Below, one piece after another: positions 40,209 through 49,919 of a DNA stretch of 64,000 nt. Source of the DNA: DASZIT01 sp036268775 (GTDB lineage Bacteria > Actinomycetota > Acidimicrobiia > Acidimicrobiales > RAAP-2); NCBI GenBank assembly GCA_036268775.1, contig DATATM010000039.1, forward strand, positions 62,001 through 126,000, in the 5' to 3' direction. The notes under the pieces are model-generated. The model saw only the letters and a program-made list of their open reading frames with translations, had not been told where the DNA came from and did no database searches. Positions within the stretch are counted from its first letter, which is position 1, and the number at the start of each line of letters is the position of its first letter. Both the position numbers and the translations under genes were made by a program.

Positions 40209-41021
40209 GTGCGTGCTGACAGCAGTGGAGTTGGGATCAACTACGAGGTGACCGGAGAGGGCCGACCGGTGGTGCTCCTCCATGGCTTTCCCGACTCCGG
40301 GAGACTGTGGCGCCATCAGGTTGGTGCCCTTGCCGATGCCGGTTTCCAGGTCATCGTCCCGGACATGCGGGGCTACGGTGCCTCCGACCAGCCGGCCGAG
40401 GTCGAGGCTTACAACATCCTCTTCCTGGTCGCCGATATCGGGGCCGTGCTCGACGATGCCGCCGTGGAGAAGGCTCACGTGGTCGGCCACGACTGGGGAG
40501 CGGCGGTGGCGTGGGTACTGGCTGCCATCGCCCCCGAACGGGTCGATCATCTCGCCGCCCTCTCGGTTGGCCATCCCTCCACCTTCCGGTCGGGAGGCTT
40601 CGACCAGTTCGAGAAGTCGTGGTACATGCTGCTCTTCCAATTCGAGGAGATTGCCGAGCAGTGGCTCTCCAATGACGAATGGGCCAACTTCCGAGCTTGG
40701 GGTGGACATCCCGACGCCGATGCCGTCATCGCGGAGTTGGAAGCGAACTCGTCGCTGACTCCGGGCCTCAACTGGTACCGAGCCAACATCCCGCCCGAGT
40801 CGTATGTGGCGCCCCCGCTCGAGCTGCCCCCGATCCAGGCCCCCACCCTGGGGGTATGGAGTAGCGGAGACATGGCATTGACCGAGGGCCAGATGACCCG
40901 TTCCGCCGAGCAGGTGGCTGGCTCTTGGCGCTACGAACGCCTGGACGGGCCGGGCCATTGGATGCAACTGGAGGTTTCCGACGAAGTCAGCCGACTGCTC
41001 CAGGACTTCCTGCCCAACTAG
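40209..41021 (+). CDS. Alpha/beta hydrolase (epoxide hydrolase-like)
   Basis: 270 aa from a GTG. HGFP at 25-28, nucleophile Asp95 in GHDWGAAVAW, catalytic His near the C-terminus in GPGHWMQLE, and a likely acid Asp in SSGDMAL. The Asp nucleophile and HGFP point to epoxide hydrolase or haloalkane dehalogenase rather than a serine esterase. Directly follows the flavoprotein gene. Confidence 0.82.
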   Translation: MRADSSGVGINYEVTGEGRPVVLLHGFPDSGRLWRHQVGALADAGFQVIVPDMRGYGASDQPAEVEAYNILFLVADIGAVLDDAAVEKAHVVGHDWGAAVAWVLAAIAPERVDHLAALSVGHPSTFRSGGFDQFEKSWYMLLFQFEEIAEQWLSNDEWANFRAWGGHPDADAVIAELEANSSLTPGLNWYRANIPPESYVAPPLELPPIQAPTLGVWSSGDMALTEGQMTRSAEQVAGSWRYERLDGPGHWMQLEVSDEVSRLLQDFLPN

Positions 41022-41144
41022 ACAACGGGGAGCCGAGCCTTCCACCACCGGGGGAGCCACCGGGACATCCGAGGTGTCGATGGGAAGCGCTGGGCAAGCC
41101 TTCTCGATTGGGACGCGAGCCTCCCGGCGTGGGACGATTCGTCC

Positions 41145-41831
41145 ATGCGGGTGCATCGCAGCTTCGCGTTTGTCGATGTCTCAGGCTTTACGGCCATGAC
41201 CGAGCACGAGGGCGATGAACACGCGGTCGACGTCCTCAGCGCTTTCCGAGCCCTCTTGCGGGACATCTGCTCCCGGCGGGGGGTGCGGATCGCCAAATGG
41301 CTCGGGGATGGCGCCATGTTGGTGGGGGTTGATACCGCTCCACTCCTCGCCACCATTCTCGAGCTCCACTACGTCGTCTGCGAGGTGTCGAGCCCGATTC
41401 AGAAGGTGTCGATCCGGTCGGGGATCACTTCTGGCGATGTGATCTTGATGGAAGGCGACGACTACATCGGGCACTGCGTCAACGTCGCGGCTCGATTGTG
41501 TGACCTTGCCCAAGGCGGCGAAGCTCTGGCTGCTCCTTCGGTTATGGATGATCTTCCCCGCTGGGGAGTCGTCCTCGGGCTGAGGGACATCGCCCTCCGC
41601 GGAGTCGAACGGCCTATCCCCGCCACCAGCATCGGTATGCCCACCGGCAAGGTCGATCGGGTGCAGGATCCCATCTGTGGACTGCCGCTGTCGGAGGCAA
41701 CCGCGGAAGAGACCGCACTGGATCCGCGAGGGGTCGTCGTCGCTTTCTGTTCACCCGGATGCCTCGACACCTGGCAACGGCGGCCCTCCAGTCCCAGCGC
41801 CGCGCTGGAGGGAAGTACCCCGGCCGGTTAG
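41145..41831 (+). CDS. Class III adenylate/guanylate cyclase-like protein with YHS-type tail
   Basis: 228 aa. Cyclase homology domain with metal Asp11 in FVDVSGFT and Asp55 in WLGDGAM. The C-terminus has QDPICGLPLSEATAEETALDPRGVVVAFCSPGCLDTW, the Cys pattern of a YHS/TRASH metal-binding module. No membrane segment. Substrate-determining Lys/Asp not checked. The stop overlaps the convergent FUSC gene by 4 nt. Confidence 0.8.
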   Translation: MRVHRSFAFVDVSGFTAMTEHEGDEHAVDVLSAFRALLRDICSRRGVRIAKWLGDGAMLVGVDTAPLLATILELHYVVCEVSSPIQKVSIRSGITSGDVILMEGDDYIGHCVNVAARLCDLAQGGEALAAPSVMDDLPRWGVVLGLRDIALRGVERPIPATSIGMPTGKVDRVQDPICGLPLSEATAEETALDPRGVVVAFCSPGCLDTWQRRPSSPSAALEGSTPAG

Positions 41832-44158
41832 ACCAGCCAGCCCTGCCGCCTTCGTCGAGCGAAGAGGCTGGCGGAACCGGCCAGATCGACCTGGACTTGC
41901 CGCTGAGTCTCGAGGAGCTCGTCGGCCCAGAGCATCTGGAGGGTCGTGCGCAACCGATCGGCCCGATGCCGGTCGCGTGTGTCATCGAACGCCTCCTGCA
42001 GGACCGAATGCAGCACGTCGTCGTGGGCGGGCGGTAGATCGAGGGATTCACGCCGGTTCGTCAACAGTTCGGCAAACTCTTCGTACCAGCGATGGCTGGC
42101 GGCGTACGAGTCGCGCAGCACCGCCCCGGCCACCGCCACTGACTCCAGCTCGGCGAGGCCGGGTTCGGGCTTCACCGCCGGCAAAGTGGAGAGCGTGTAC
42201 GCCGCCATCCGGATTCGGTTCGAGCCGGTGAAGAGACTGGCGACCGTATCGACCGGCACCACTTTGGCCCCTCGCTCGACCAGGAATTCGCGGAAAGCGT
42301 CGTCCAACCGGAAATAGGCACGATGGGACGCCCGCTGGGCCGGGCGGGTATCGATCTCCCGGATTGAGGTGGTCAACCGTTCCACCGCATCAGCCAGATA
42401 CCCCGAGCTCTGGACGAAGGCGTCGGAGAGGGCCCGACCGAGCGCGGCGGTAGCGCCCCGGGGCCAGAACAGCAGTCCCACCACGATGCTCACCCCGCAA
42501 CCGATGGCCACGTCTTCGATCCGGGTCAGGCCGACCTTCCAGCCGGTAGGGACGATGATGTTGAACAAGATGACCACCACCAGCGTGAATCCCGCCTGTC
42601 CGGCAGCGAAGGAGATCATGGACGGGGCGGCGCCCGATACCAGCACGGAGAGGGGAAGGAGCACCCACAACAGCACCGGATTACTCCCCACCCCGATCAT
42701 GATGGCCGAACCCACCAGGAAGCCCACCGCCGTCCCCCCAACGGCGCGGAGGGCGGTCGCCCCGGTGCCGAGAGCATTGGAACGCAGGACCGACAGCGTT
42801 CCGAGGACCACCCAGAAGCCGTGTTCGACCGCGGTGACCTCGGCTACGCCCACGGCCAGGGCGAGGCCCACCGCCCCCCGCACGGCATTGCGAAACCAAA
42901 CCGAGTGGAAGGAAACGCGGGAGGCGAGACGACGGCTGAACTGGCGGGATGGCGCTTCGTCGGGTGGACCCAGCCTCCGATCACCAACCTCCTGAGCCCC
43001 GGCCAGCTCCAGAGTGGCATCGGCGACCAACTCGGTAGCGATGCCGAAGGCTCTGGCTCGAAAACTCGGGTCCAACGAGGAGGCAATCCCTCGACCGGGT
43101 TCTGCGGCTCTGACGTTGGCGTCTTTCCCGCCGGTTGACCCACCCGGACTGACGTCTGGTTCGATCAACATCGTGACATCGGCATCAATTTCCGTGGCGA
43201 TCAGCCGGCCCAACCGGGCATTCGCGGCCCGGAGAGCTTCCACCAGTTTGGGATCATCAACCGGGTGAGCGTTCCGATCGCAGACGAGGGCTCCGCTCAA
43301 GCGCAGCGTCTCGGCCACCGTTTCGACCACGATTCGGACCGAGGACAGATCGTGCGAAGCGCTCCCGTCCTCTGCCAAGAGCGCATTGTTGGCGACCCAT
43401 TCGACCCGCCCCACCAGCTTGGACAACGCAACGGCTCCCGCCGCCGACCCGGTGGGCGGATAGGGGGTCGCCGCGAACTGGTCCCGAAGTAGGGCCAGCT
43501 CCCGCTTGACTTCCTCATGGGCAGCGGGATCCGGATTCCCTTCCACCAGGTTCATGGCCAGCCGCCCGACGGCCGACGCGGTGGCCGACACCCGCCGGCG
43601 GAGATTGTCGTGCCAGGGAGTGGGCCAGACCAGCATGCAGGCGGGAATGGAGACGGCGGCCGCGAACACCCAGCCGACCAGGCGAGGTCCGATTGCCGAC
43701 ACCGGCTGGGCTACCGCCACCGGCAGCACAAAGGTGAGCAGGGCCGCCGTCGAGGCGGTGGCGGCCTGCGGGGAGATGATCCCGGCAAACAGCACGCAGA
43801 ACCCCACCACCGCCATCACCGCCACCGCGGCAATCTTGTGGGTCGAGACGAGGGTGCCGAGGACGATGAAACCGCTCCCGAACAGGAAGAGCCCGACGTA
43901 GGACTCCAGGCGAGTTCGGGGTCGGCCGGGAAAGTCGACCAGCAGCAAGAGGGCAAAGGAGCCGAACGCGCCGAACAGACTGGTCTGCGAGTTGGAGAAC
44001 AGCACGTGGGTGAGTCCGAAGACCGCCGGCATCACCACCGCCGCCCGCACCGACCGCTTGACGGCCAGGAATCCCGGGTCCTTCTTCCCGATCCATCCGG
44101 CCAGGCTTGACCGGGAAGGGGGGCGGGGTCGATGGGCCGCGATGGTCGGCTCAGTCAT
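41828..44158 (-). CDS. FUSC/aromatic acid exporter-like membrane protein
   Basis: 776 aa. Two clusters of hydrophobic segments (about residues 40-170 and 430-560) each followed by a cytosolic helical domain, the FUSC/YccS-type duplication. Segments such as FGSFALLLLVDFPGRPRTRLESYVGL and FWVVLGTLSVLRSNALGTGATALRAVGGTAVGFLVG are typical. Likely exports aromatic acids or lipids. Start at ATG 44158; the frame is open to 44347 without family-like sequence. Confidence 0.82.
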   Translation of the reverse strand: MTEPTIAAHRPRPPSRSSLAGWIGKKDPGFLAVKRSVRAAVVMPAVFGLTHVLFSNSQTSLFGAFGSFALLLLVDFPGRPRTRLESYVGLFLFGSGFIVLGTLVSTHKIAAVAVMAVVGFCVLFAGIISPQAATASTAALLTFVLPVAVAQPVSAIGPRLVGWVFAAAVSIPACMLVWPTPWHDNLRRRVSATASAVGRLAMNLVEGNPDPAAHEEVKRELALLRDQFAATPYPPTGSAAGAVALSKLVGRVEWVANNALLAEDGSASHDLSSVRIVVETVAETLRLSGALVCDRNAHPVDDPKLVEALRAANARLGRLIATEIDADVTMLIEPDVSPGGSTGGKDANVRAAEPGRGIASSLDPSFRARAFGIATELVADATLELAGAQEVGDRRLGPPDEAPSRQFSRRLASRVSFHSVWFRNAVRGAVGLALAVGVAEVTAVEHGFWVVLGTLSVLRSNALGTGATALRAVGGTAVGFLVGSAIMIGVGSNPVLLWVLLPLSVLVSGAAPSMISFAAGQAGFTLVVVILFNIIVPTGWKVGLTRIEDVAIGCGVSIVVGLLFWPRGATAALGRALSDAFVQSSGYLADAVERLTTSIREIDTRPAQRASHRAYFRLDDAFREFLVERGAKVVPVDTVASLFTGSNRIRMAAYTLSTLPAVKPEPGLAELESVAVAGAVLRDSYAASHRWYEEFAELLTNRRESLDLPPAHDDVLHSVLQEAFDDTRDRHRADRLRTTLQMLWADELLETQRQVQVDLAGSASLFARRRRQGWLV

Positions 44159-44397
44159 CGACCCGCAGGAGACATGCAGCCGACGGGCTCCACCGCCCGC
44201 CGGTCCGGAGTCCGTCAACCCAGCAGTCGAGGAACACCTGAAAACCGGCCACAGAGTAATCATGCCCCGATCGGCTCGACCAGACCCAGACCCGGCTGGG
44301 CAAGGACTTTGACGGTTCCGACGTGACCAGCAACCTCCGGCCCCCAACGGCTATCCTTCCAGCTCACCCTGAACGACGTTCTGCTAGACACCTGAGG

Positions 44398-45246
44398 ATG
44401 ACCGCCGAACCCAGGCAACGACGGGCGATGGTAACCGGGGCCACCCGCGGTATCGGTAAGGCCACCGCGCTGGCCCTGGCGGCGACCGGATGGGATGTCG
44501 CCATCACCGGGCGGACCCGGCTGGCGGGGGAGGGGCGCGACGACTCCGATACCGGGGAAGGCCGGGCCCTGCCCGGGAGCCTGGAGGAGACGGCGGCGCA
44601 GATCCGAGCGGCCGGCCGGAAGACGTTGGAGCTGAGGGCGGACCTGCATGACCTCACCGCCCTCCGAGACGCGGTCAGTCAGGTCGACGGCGAATGGGGC
44701 GGGGTAGACCTGCTGGTCAACAACGCGGTGGATACCAGCCCGGGGAGCATGGTTGGGGTTCTGCAGATCGCCGTCGGGCAGATGGAGGCCAAGCTGTCGG
44801 CCAACGTGGTCGCCCAGTTGGTCCTGGTCCAGGCGGTACTGCCGGGGATGCTGGAACGGGGCGGGGGCGTGATCATCGACGTGACGTCCCACGTGGCCAC
44901 CGCCGACCCGCCGGGTCCGGTCGGGCAAGGGGGCTGGGGTCTGGCCTACGCGGCGTCTAAAGCCGCCTTCCACCGGATTGCCCCCCTGGTGGCGGTGGAA
45001 CTCGGCGGGCAGGGGATCCGGGCCTACAACGTGGATCCCGGCTACGTCGAGACCGAGCGTCAGAAGGTCAATGCCGCCGCGCTGGGCCTGGTCGGCCACT
45101 ACTCCGGGGCGCCTCCCTCGGTCCCCGCCGCCGCCATTGCCTGGCTGGCCGAGGCGCCAGAGGAAATCGAAAACGGGCAGACGGTTCGGGCCCAGAAGCT
45201 GGCCTTGACCCACGATCTCCATCCCGACTGGCGGGCGCCGAGGTGA
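44398..45246 (+). CDS. Short-chain dehydrogenase/reductase
   Basis: 282 aa. Cofactor motif TGATRGIG after residue 12, NNA in LLVNNAVDTSPG, active-site Ser in IDVTSHVA, and Tyr-x-x-x-Lys in YAASKAAF. Fold and motifs complete. Substrate unknown. Divergent from the FUSC gene. Confidence 0.87.
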   Translation: MTAEPRQRRAMVTGATRGIGKATALALAATGWDVAITGRTRLAGEGRDDSDTGEGRALPGSLEETAAQIRAAGRKTLELRADLHDLTALRDAVSQVDGEWGGVDLLVNNAVDTSPGSMVGVLQIAVGQMEAKLSANVVAQLVLVQAVLPGMLERGGGVIIDVTSHVATADPPGPVGQGGWGLAYAASKAAFHRIAPLVAVELGGQGIRAYNVDPGYVETERQKVNAAALGLVGHYSGAPPSVPAAAIAWLAEAPEEIENGQTVRAQKLALTHDLHPDWRAPR

Positions 45247-45312
45247 GGACGATAATCGATGAGCGGCTGACCCGCTTCCGGCTCGGCTGACGGACCCGGT
45301 CCCCTCTGGAGT

Positions 45313-45330
45313 GCCCACCGGTGAGTGGGC
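45313..45330 (+). terminator. Possible terminator hairpin
   Basis: GCCCAC-CGGTGA-GTGGGC, 6-bp stem and 6-nt loop between the SDR and aldo/keto reductase genes. No T tract. Confidence 0.35.
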
Positions 45331-45362
45331 GTGTAGGCGTGGACTCCGGGTACCTTGGAAGC

Positions 45363-46355
45363 ATGGATCACGTTCACCTCGGCACCACCGGCCTGCTCGT
45401 CTCCAAATTGTGTCTCGGCACCATGACCATGGGGCTCCAGAGCGACGACGCCACGTCGGCCTCGGTGCTGGACCGGGCGGCGGAGGGTGGGATCACCTTC
45501 ATCGATACGGCCGACGTCTATCCGCTGGGGGGCGGGCTCTCGACCGTCGGACGGACCGAGGAAGTCGTCGGGGGCTGGTTGCAAGGCAAGCGGGACCGTT
45601 TCGTCGTGGCCACGAAATGCGCCGGCCGCACCGGTCCGGCCGCCTGGGAGCAGGGTAATTCGAGAAAGCACATTCTCGACGCCGTGGAAGACTCGCTTCG
45701 CCGGCTGGCCACCGACTACATCGACCTCTACCAGCTCCACAGCCCCGACCCCGGGGCTCCGATCGACGAGACCCTGGGCGCCCTCGACGATCTGGTCCGC
45801 TCGGGCAAGGTGCGTTACGTCGGCTGCTCCAACTTCCTCGCCTACAAGGTGGCGCAGGCCCTGGGGCGGAGCGAGGCGGCCGGCTGGGTGAGGTTCGACT
45901 CGGTGCAGCCCCGCTACAACCTGTTGTTCCGCCAGATCGAGCGGGAGCTACTCCCGCTCTGTGCCGAAGAGGGCCTCGGGGTCATCCCCTACAACCCGAT
46001 CGCCGGTGGGCTGCTGTCGGGAAAGCACAGCCCAACCTCACCTCCCGAAGACGGCACCCGCTTCACCATCGGCAACGCCGGCGCCATGTATCAGCAACGC
46101 TACTGGCACGATCGCGAATTCGCCACGGTGGAAGAGCTCCGCAAAGTTGCCGAACGAGAGGGGATCTCTCTGGTGACCCTCTCGGTGGCCTGGGTGCTGG
46201 CCAACCCGGTGGTCACCGCCCCGATCATCGGGGCCAGCCGTCCCGAGCAGTTGGAGGACAGCCTGGCCGGGGCCGAATTCGTGATGTCGGCAGAACTGAA
46301 GGCCGAGCTCGATGAGATCACCCGCGATTACCGGATGGGAGACGCCGCCCGGTGA
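45363..46355 (+). CDS. Aldo/keto reductase
   Basis: 330 aa. NAD(P)H-dependent carbonyl reductase with the full catalytic tetrad: Asp48 and Tyr53 in FIDTADVYPLGG, Lys85 in VATKCAG, His126 in YQLHSPD. C-terminal cofactor segment PIIGASRPEQLEDSL. Start at 45363, matching the family N-terminus. Confidence 0.9.
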   Translation: MDHVHLGTTGLLVSKLCLGTMTMGLQSDDATSASVLDRAAEGGITFIDTADVYPLGGGLSTVGRTEEVVGGWLQGKRDRFVVATKCAGRTGPAAWEQGNSRKHILDAVEDSLRRLATDYIDLYQLHSPDPGAPIDETLGALDDLVRSGKVRYVGCSNFLAYKVAQALGRSEAAGWVRFDSVQPRYNLLFRQIERELLPLCAEEGLGVIPYNPIAGGLLSGKHSPTSPPEDGTRFTIGNAGAMYQQRYWHDREFATVEELRKVAEREGISLVTLSVAWVLANPVVTAPIIGASRPEQLEDSLAGAEFVMSAELKAELDEITRDYRMGDAAR

Positions 46356-46391
46356 GAGATCCGACATCGCCGGGCAGCCGAGGAGGATGCC

Positions 46392-46787
46392 ATGGTTTCT
46401 ATTCCTGACTCGCACCGGGACCTGCTCGAAGCGCAGGTCGCCACCCTGGGCACCGTCGGTCGTGACGGCCGCCCTCAGTTGTCGGAGGTTTGGTTTCTGG
46501 CCGAGGACGACACCTTGAGGATCTCTTTGAACAGCTCCCGCCAGAAGACGAAGAATCTCCGGCACGATCCGATCTGCACCCTGTTCATTCTCGACCTCGC
46601 CAACCCCTACCGCTATCTCGAGATCCGGGCCGACGCCATCGTCGAGCCGGACGACGACTACCAGTTCGCCGACCAGGTTGGCGCCAAGTACAACTCCGAC
46701 CTCAGGGCCCACGACCAGACCGGTGAGTCCCGGGTGGTGGTCACCTTGGACCCGGTCAAGATCAACGCTGTTGATATGAGCGGTTAG
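46392..46787 (+). CDS. PPOX-class F420/FMN-dependent oxidoreductase
   Basis: 131 aa split-barrel protein: VATLGTVGRDGRPQLSEVWFLAEDDTLRISLNSSRQKTKNLRHDP, close to Rv1155-type deazaflavin enzymes of actinobacteria. GAGGAGG lies 5-6 nt before the ATG. Substrate unknown. Confidence 0.85.
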   Translation: MVSIPDSHRDLLEAQVATLGTVGRDGRPQLSEVWFLAEDDTLRISLNSSRQKTKNLRHDPICTLFILDLANPYRYLEIRADAIVEPDDDYQFADQVGAKYNSDLRAHDQTGESRVVVTLDPVKINAVDMSG

Positions 46788-46813
46788 CGCGACACCGTCC
46801 CCGATGGCTTCGC

Positions 46814-46827
46814 CCGGCGGTCGCCGG
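46814..46827. terminator. Hairpin between convergent genes
   Basis: CCGGCG-GT-CGCCGG, perfect 6-bp stem in the 56-nt gap between genes ending at 46787 and 46844; may serve both strands. Confidence 0.4.
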
Positions 46828-46843
46828 CACCTCCCCAGGCCGG

Positions 46844-47626
46844 TCAGAAGCCGGTGAACACCCGGCGGAGCTCGGCGAGGTTGGACTCGGGGTCACTGAT
46901 GGCGGGGGAGTGATCAGGATCGAGCCGGCCGCTGATCAGGCGGACGAATGCCTCGGTCGGCATCTCCAGGTCGGGGGCCGCCGCCGGATCCCCGGGCGAC
47001 AGGGCCACCGCATCGGGCTTCAACGAAACATCCAGGTGGCGAGTGGGGCCGGAGGTATGCACGCGGATGGTGCGCTCGCTGCCGGTGGGCTTGCCGGCGA
47101 ACCCGGCGATCATGGCCATGGTGGTGACCACCAGCCCGGCGGCATCGGCGGGCAGCGTGGCTGTCCGGTCCAGGGTGACGGCGACGTCCCAGGTGTGGAG
47201 CACATGCTCGCTGACTCGAAGGCCGAGGAAGGTGGTGAGGTCGAGGTCCATCGGCCCCATGGCGAAACGGCGCTTCCGGTCGTCGGCGGAGAGAGCGCCC
47301 AATCGTCCCATCAGGTCCCGATCGGCCCGCAAGGCGTCAGCAGCCTGCTGGTCCGGGCTCTTGGCGTTCCATTCATCCCAGATCACCTGCATCTCCCGGT
47401 CGTCGTCATCCAGGCGCAGCCGGGTGATGACCGCGCCGGATCCGAGGTGGGAGAGGACATCGGAGATCTTCCACTCGGTGGGGTAGGCGGGCTGACGCAA
47501 CTGATCCGGGGAGAGCGACTCGACCAGGCCGGCCAGTCGCTGGACCGAGGCTGTCAGGACCTCGAGCTCAGTGTCTAGGACGTCCTCCGGGCTGATGGTG
47601 GCCTCGCTGGTGTCGTCGGGTGTCAT
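46844..47626 (-). CDS. Mycothiol-dependent maleylpyruvate isomerase-type (DinB-like) protein
   Basis: 260 aa. DinB/MDMPI four-helix domain: LAGLVESLSPDQLRQPAYPTEWKISDVLSHL with the metal-binding His, and RVSEHVLHTWDVAVTL with the second and third. A C-terminal SCP2-like half (DVSLKPDAVALSPGD) follows. Actinobacterial thiol-transferase family; substrate not known. Start at 47626 with GGAAGGAC upstream. Confidence 0.82.
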   Translation of the reverse strand: MTPDDTSEATISPEDVLDTELEVLTASVQRLAGLVESLSPDQLRQPAYPTEWKISDVLSHLGSGAVITRLRLDDDDREMQVIWDEWNAKSPDQQAADALRADRDLMGRLGALSADDRKRRFAMGPMDLDLTTFLGLRVSEHVLHTWDVAVTLDRTATLPADAAGLVVTTMAMIAGFAGKPTGSERTIRVHTSGPTRHLDVSLKPDAVALSPGDPAAAPDLEMPTEAFVRLISGRLDPDHSPAISDPESNLAELRRVFTGF

Positions 47627-47685
47627 GGTGGACGTCCTTCCCTTCTCGGAATCTGTCTGGCCGTACCTGGCCTCTGGTCGACGGT

Positions 47686-48393
47686 CTACCAGAGCGGCGA
47701 CCAGCTGCTGGTCCGCAGCAGCTTGCTCTCCCACTGATCGCGCAGCTCCAGTCCCTTGGCCATGTAGGAGCCGGGCCAGGTGGAGGGGTCGTACTGCTCA
47801 ACGCTCATGAGCAGGTGGCCGAGGGTCGAGAAATTCATGATCTTCTGCATCAGGATCGCTTCGGGCCGGGTTCCGGACCCGTGGGCCACCTGGAAGCAGG
47901 CTTGGATGTCCAGGAGCTTCTTGTCCGGCGGGGTCTTGCGCATGTACTGCCAGTAGTCGTGGTCCCACAACTCGATGTAGTCGTCGAGGGGGGCATCCGG
48001 CCATCCGGTGTCCTGCATGTACACCGAGAGGTCGTGCTCCCGCCCGTCGATGGGGATCTCGCTCAGCTGGACGTCCTGCATCGCCGACCAGTACACCGGG
48101 GTGATCAGCTTCCCCTCGACCGCATAGCGGCAGGCTTCGAGCCGGGCAGTGAGATCCTTCAGGTCGCCGACCAGCATCCGTTGGACCAAGGCTTCCCACG
48201 CGGCGCCGTCCGCCACCGCGGTGATGGTGACGACCTGATAGGCCGGGCCGCTGCCCATCGCATGGTTCAGGTACCACAACAGCCGGGCATCCTCGCCTTC
48301 AGCCAGGGCGCTCATCCAGCCGTCCCGCATGGCTTCCTCGAATGCCGAAGCCTGCCGGCCGATCACCTGGTGGGTTTCATGCATGAACAGCAT
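47686..48393 (-). CDS. Conserved hypothetical protein, paralogue A
   Basis: 235 aa, soluble. Related over its whole length to the protein at 49916-50614: shared MLF(M/V)HE-x-H-x-V(I/V)G, DARLLWY, GSG-AY-VVT-TAV-DGAAWE, TP-WS and a near-identical C-terminus LDLRDQW(E/Q)SKLLRTxxWSPL. NIPSNAP-like alpha-beta barrel shape is possible. Both copies flank an acyl-CoA synthetase, so they may act in the same pathway. Confidence 0.72.
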   Translation of the reverse strand: MLFMHETHQVIGRQASAFEEAMRDGWMSALAEGEDARLLWYLNHAMGSGPAYQVVTITAVADGAAWEALVQRMLVGDLKDLTARLEACRYAVEGKLITPVYWSAMQDVQLSEIPIDGREHDLSVYMQDTGWPDAPLDDYIELWDHDYWQYMRKTPPDKKLLDIQACFQVAHGSGTRPEAILMQKIMNFSTLGHLLMSVEQYDPSTWPGSYMAKGLELRDQWESKLLRTSSWSPLW

Positions 48394-48401
48394 CGACTAA
48401 C

Positions 48402-49919
48402 TCACTTTCTCCGCCGGGGAGCTGAAGACACCTCGCCGGCACCGGGTCCGGGTGTCCCGGTGCCTCCGCGTGTCCGGCGGATGGGCGGCGCCTCCTCAAG
48501 GAGGACCCGAAGGGCCTGGCGATCGAGTTTGCCGAGGGCGCTGAACGGCAACTCGGGGGCGAAGACGAGATACTCCGGCACCTTGTAACTGGCGAGGAGC
48601 GACCCGCAATAGTCGATCAGCGACTCGGCGGAGATCGGCTCGGCCGCCACCACCACCGCCCCGACCCGTTCGCCCAGGTCGGGGTCGGGGACCCCGACCA
48701 CCCCTACGTCGATGACTCCGGGGTGGGTCCGAACCGCCTCTTCGACTTCGACCGGGCCGAATTTCTCCCCGCCCCGATTGATGGTGTCGGACAGCCGGCC
48801 GGAGACGAACAGGTAGCCGTCGGCGTCCTGCCAGCCGGAGTCGCCGGTGTGCAGCCATTCCGACGTGGTGTTCTGGGTGGCCCGGACCAGGAACTCACCG
48901 ACCCCTCCAGGGGCAACCGGCGCCTCGGTGACCGGGTCCACGATCTGCAGCTCCACCCCGGGGAACGGGCGCCCTACCGAACCCAGCCGGTCGCCGTGAC
49001 GATGATCGGCCGGGGTGAGGGCGGCGTAGGCCCCGAGCGTCTCGGTCTGACCGAAGGTGTTGGTGAAGTCCACATCCGGGAAGGCCGCCAGGGACCGCCG
49101 GACCAGGTCGACCGGGGCCGCCGCCGCTCCGTAGCTCAGCGCCTTCAGGGAGCTGAGATCGGTGGTGGCGAACCGGGGGTGGTCGAGGATGCGGCGGAGC
49201 ATGGCCGGCACCACGAAGGTCTGCGCCACCCGGTAGCGCTCCACCAGCTCGAGCCATTCGCCGGCATCGAACTTCGGCAACAGGACGGTCTGCTTCCCCG
49301 AGTGCAACGAGATGAGCAGGCCCAGGGTGCCACCGATGTGGAAGATGGGCGCCGACATCATGTCGACCTGCTGGGCGGCAGCCGGGTCGATTGGCTTGGC
49401 GTAGTAGCCCAGGCGGTCGGTGACCACGTCGTGACTGATGAAGATCGGCTTCGGTAGTCCGGTGGTACCGCTGGTGAACAGGACCAACGCGGCATCGCCC
49501 CCGGCGACCTCGGCGGTGGCTCCGGTGTCGGCGGCCGACAGGATGTCATCCTCGCCCAGCACCGGGCCGGTCATGGCCGCACCGAGGTTGGATCGGAAAC
49601 GGGATCCGGCCACCCCCACCCGGGCGCCCACCAGGTCAGCGAGCTGGTGGAGTTCGCCGGGGGTCAGGTAGGCGTTCATCTGGGCACTGGCCGCCCCGAG
49701 GCGGGCGGCGGCATAGATGGTGGCCACCGACAGCGCGCTGCCCAGATCCACCAGGGCCACCCGGTCGCCGGGTCCGACCCCGGCGGCGGCCAGCGCCGAG
49801 GCAGCTTGCCCGATGAGCGCCTCCAGCTGGCGATAGGTGTGCGGTTGGCCGTTCGCCACGATGGCCACCCGGTCCGGGACGCTGCTCAGCGACGTGTCGG
49901 TGGCGTGACCGACGTTCAT
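48402..49919 (-). CDS. Acyl-CoA synthetase / AMP-dependent ligase
   Basis: 505 aa. Adenylation motifs in order: LFTSGTTGLPKP (P-loop), TFGQTETLG, HTGDSGWQDADGYLFVSGRLSDTINRGGEKFGP and the catalytic Lys in SALGKLDRQAL. Activates a carboxylic acid to its CoA thioester. ATG 49919 overlaps the upstream paralogue B stop by 4 nt; the in-frame extension to 51173 only shadows that gene. Confidence 0.9.
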   Translation of the reverse strand: MNVGHATDTSLSSVPDRVAIVANGQPHTYRQLEALIGQAASALAAAGVGPGDRVALVDLGSALSVATIYAAARLGAASAQMNAYLTPGELHQLADLVGARVGVAGSRFRSNLGAAMTGPVLGEDDILSAADTGATAEVAGGDAALVLFTSGTTGLPKPIFISHDVVTDRLGYYAKPIDPAAAQQVDMMSAPIFHIGGTLGLLISLHSGKQTVLLPKFDAGEWLELVERYRVAQTFVVPAMLRRILDHPRFATTDLSSLKALSYGAAAAPVDLVRRSLAAFPDVDFTNTFGQTETLGAYAALTPADHRHGDRLGSVGRPFPGVELQIVDPVTEAPVAPGGVGEFLVRATQNTTSEWLHTGDSGWQDADGYLFVSGRLSDTINRGGEKFGPVEVEEAVRTHPGVIDVGVVGVPDPDLGERVGAVVVAAEPISAESLIDYCGSLLASYKVPEYLVFAPELPFSALGKLDRQALRVLLEEAPPIRRTRGGTGTPGPGAGEVSSAPRRRK

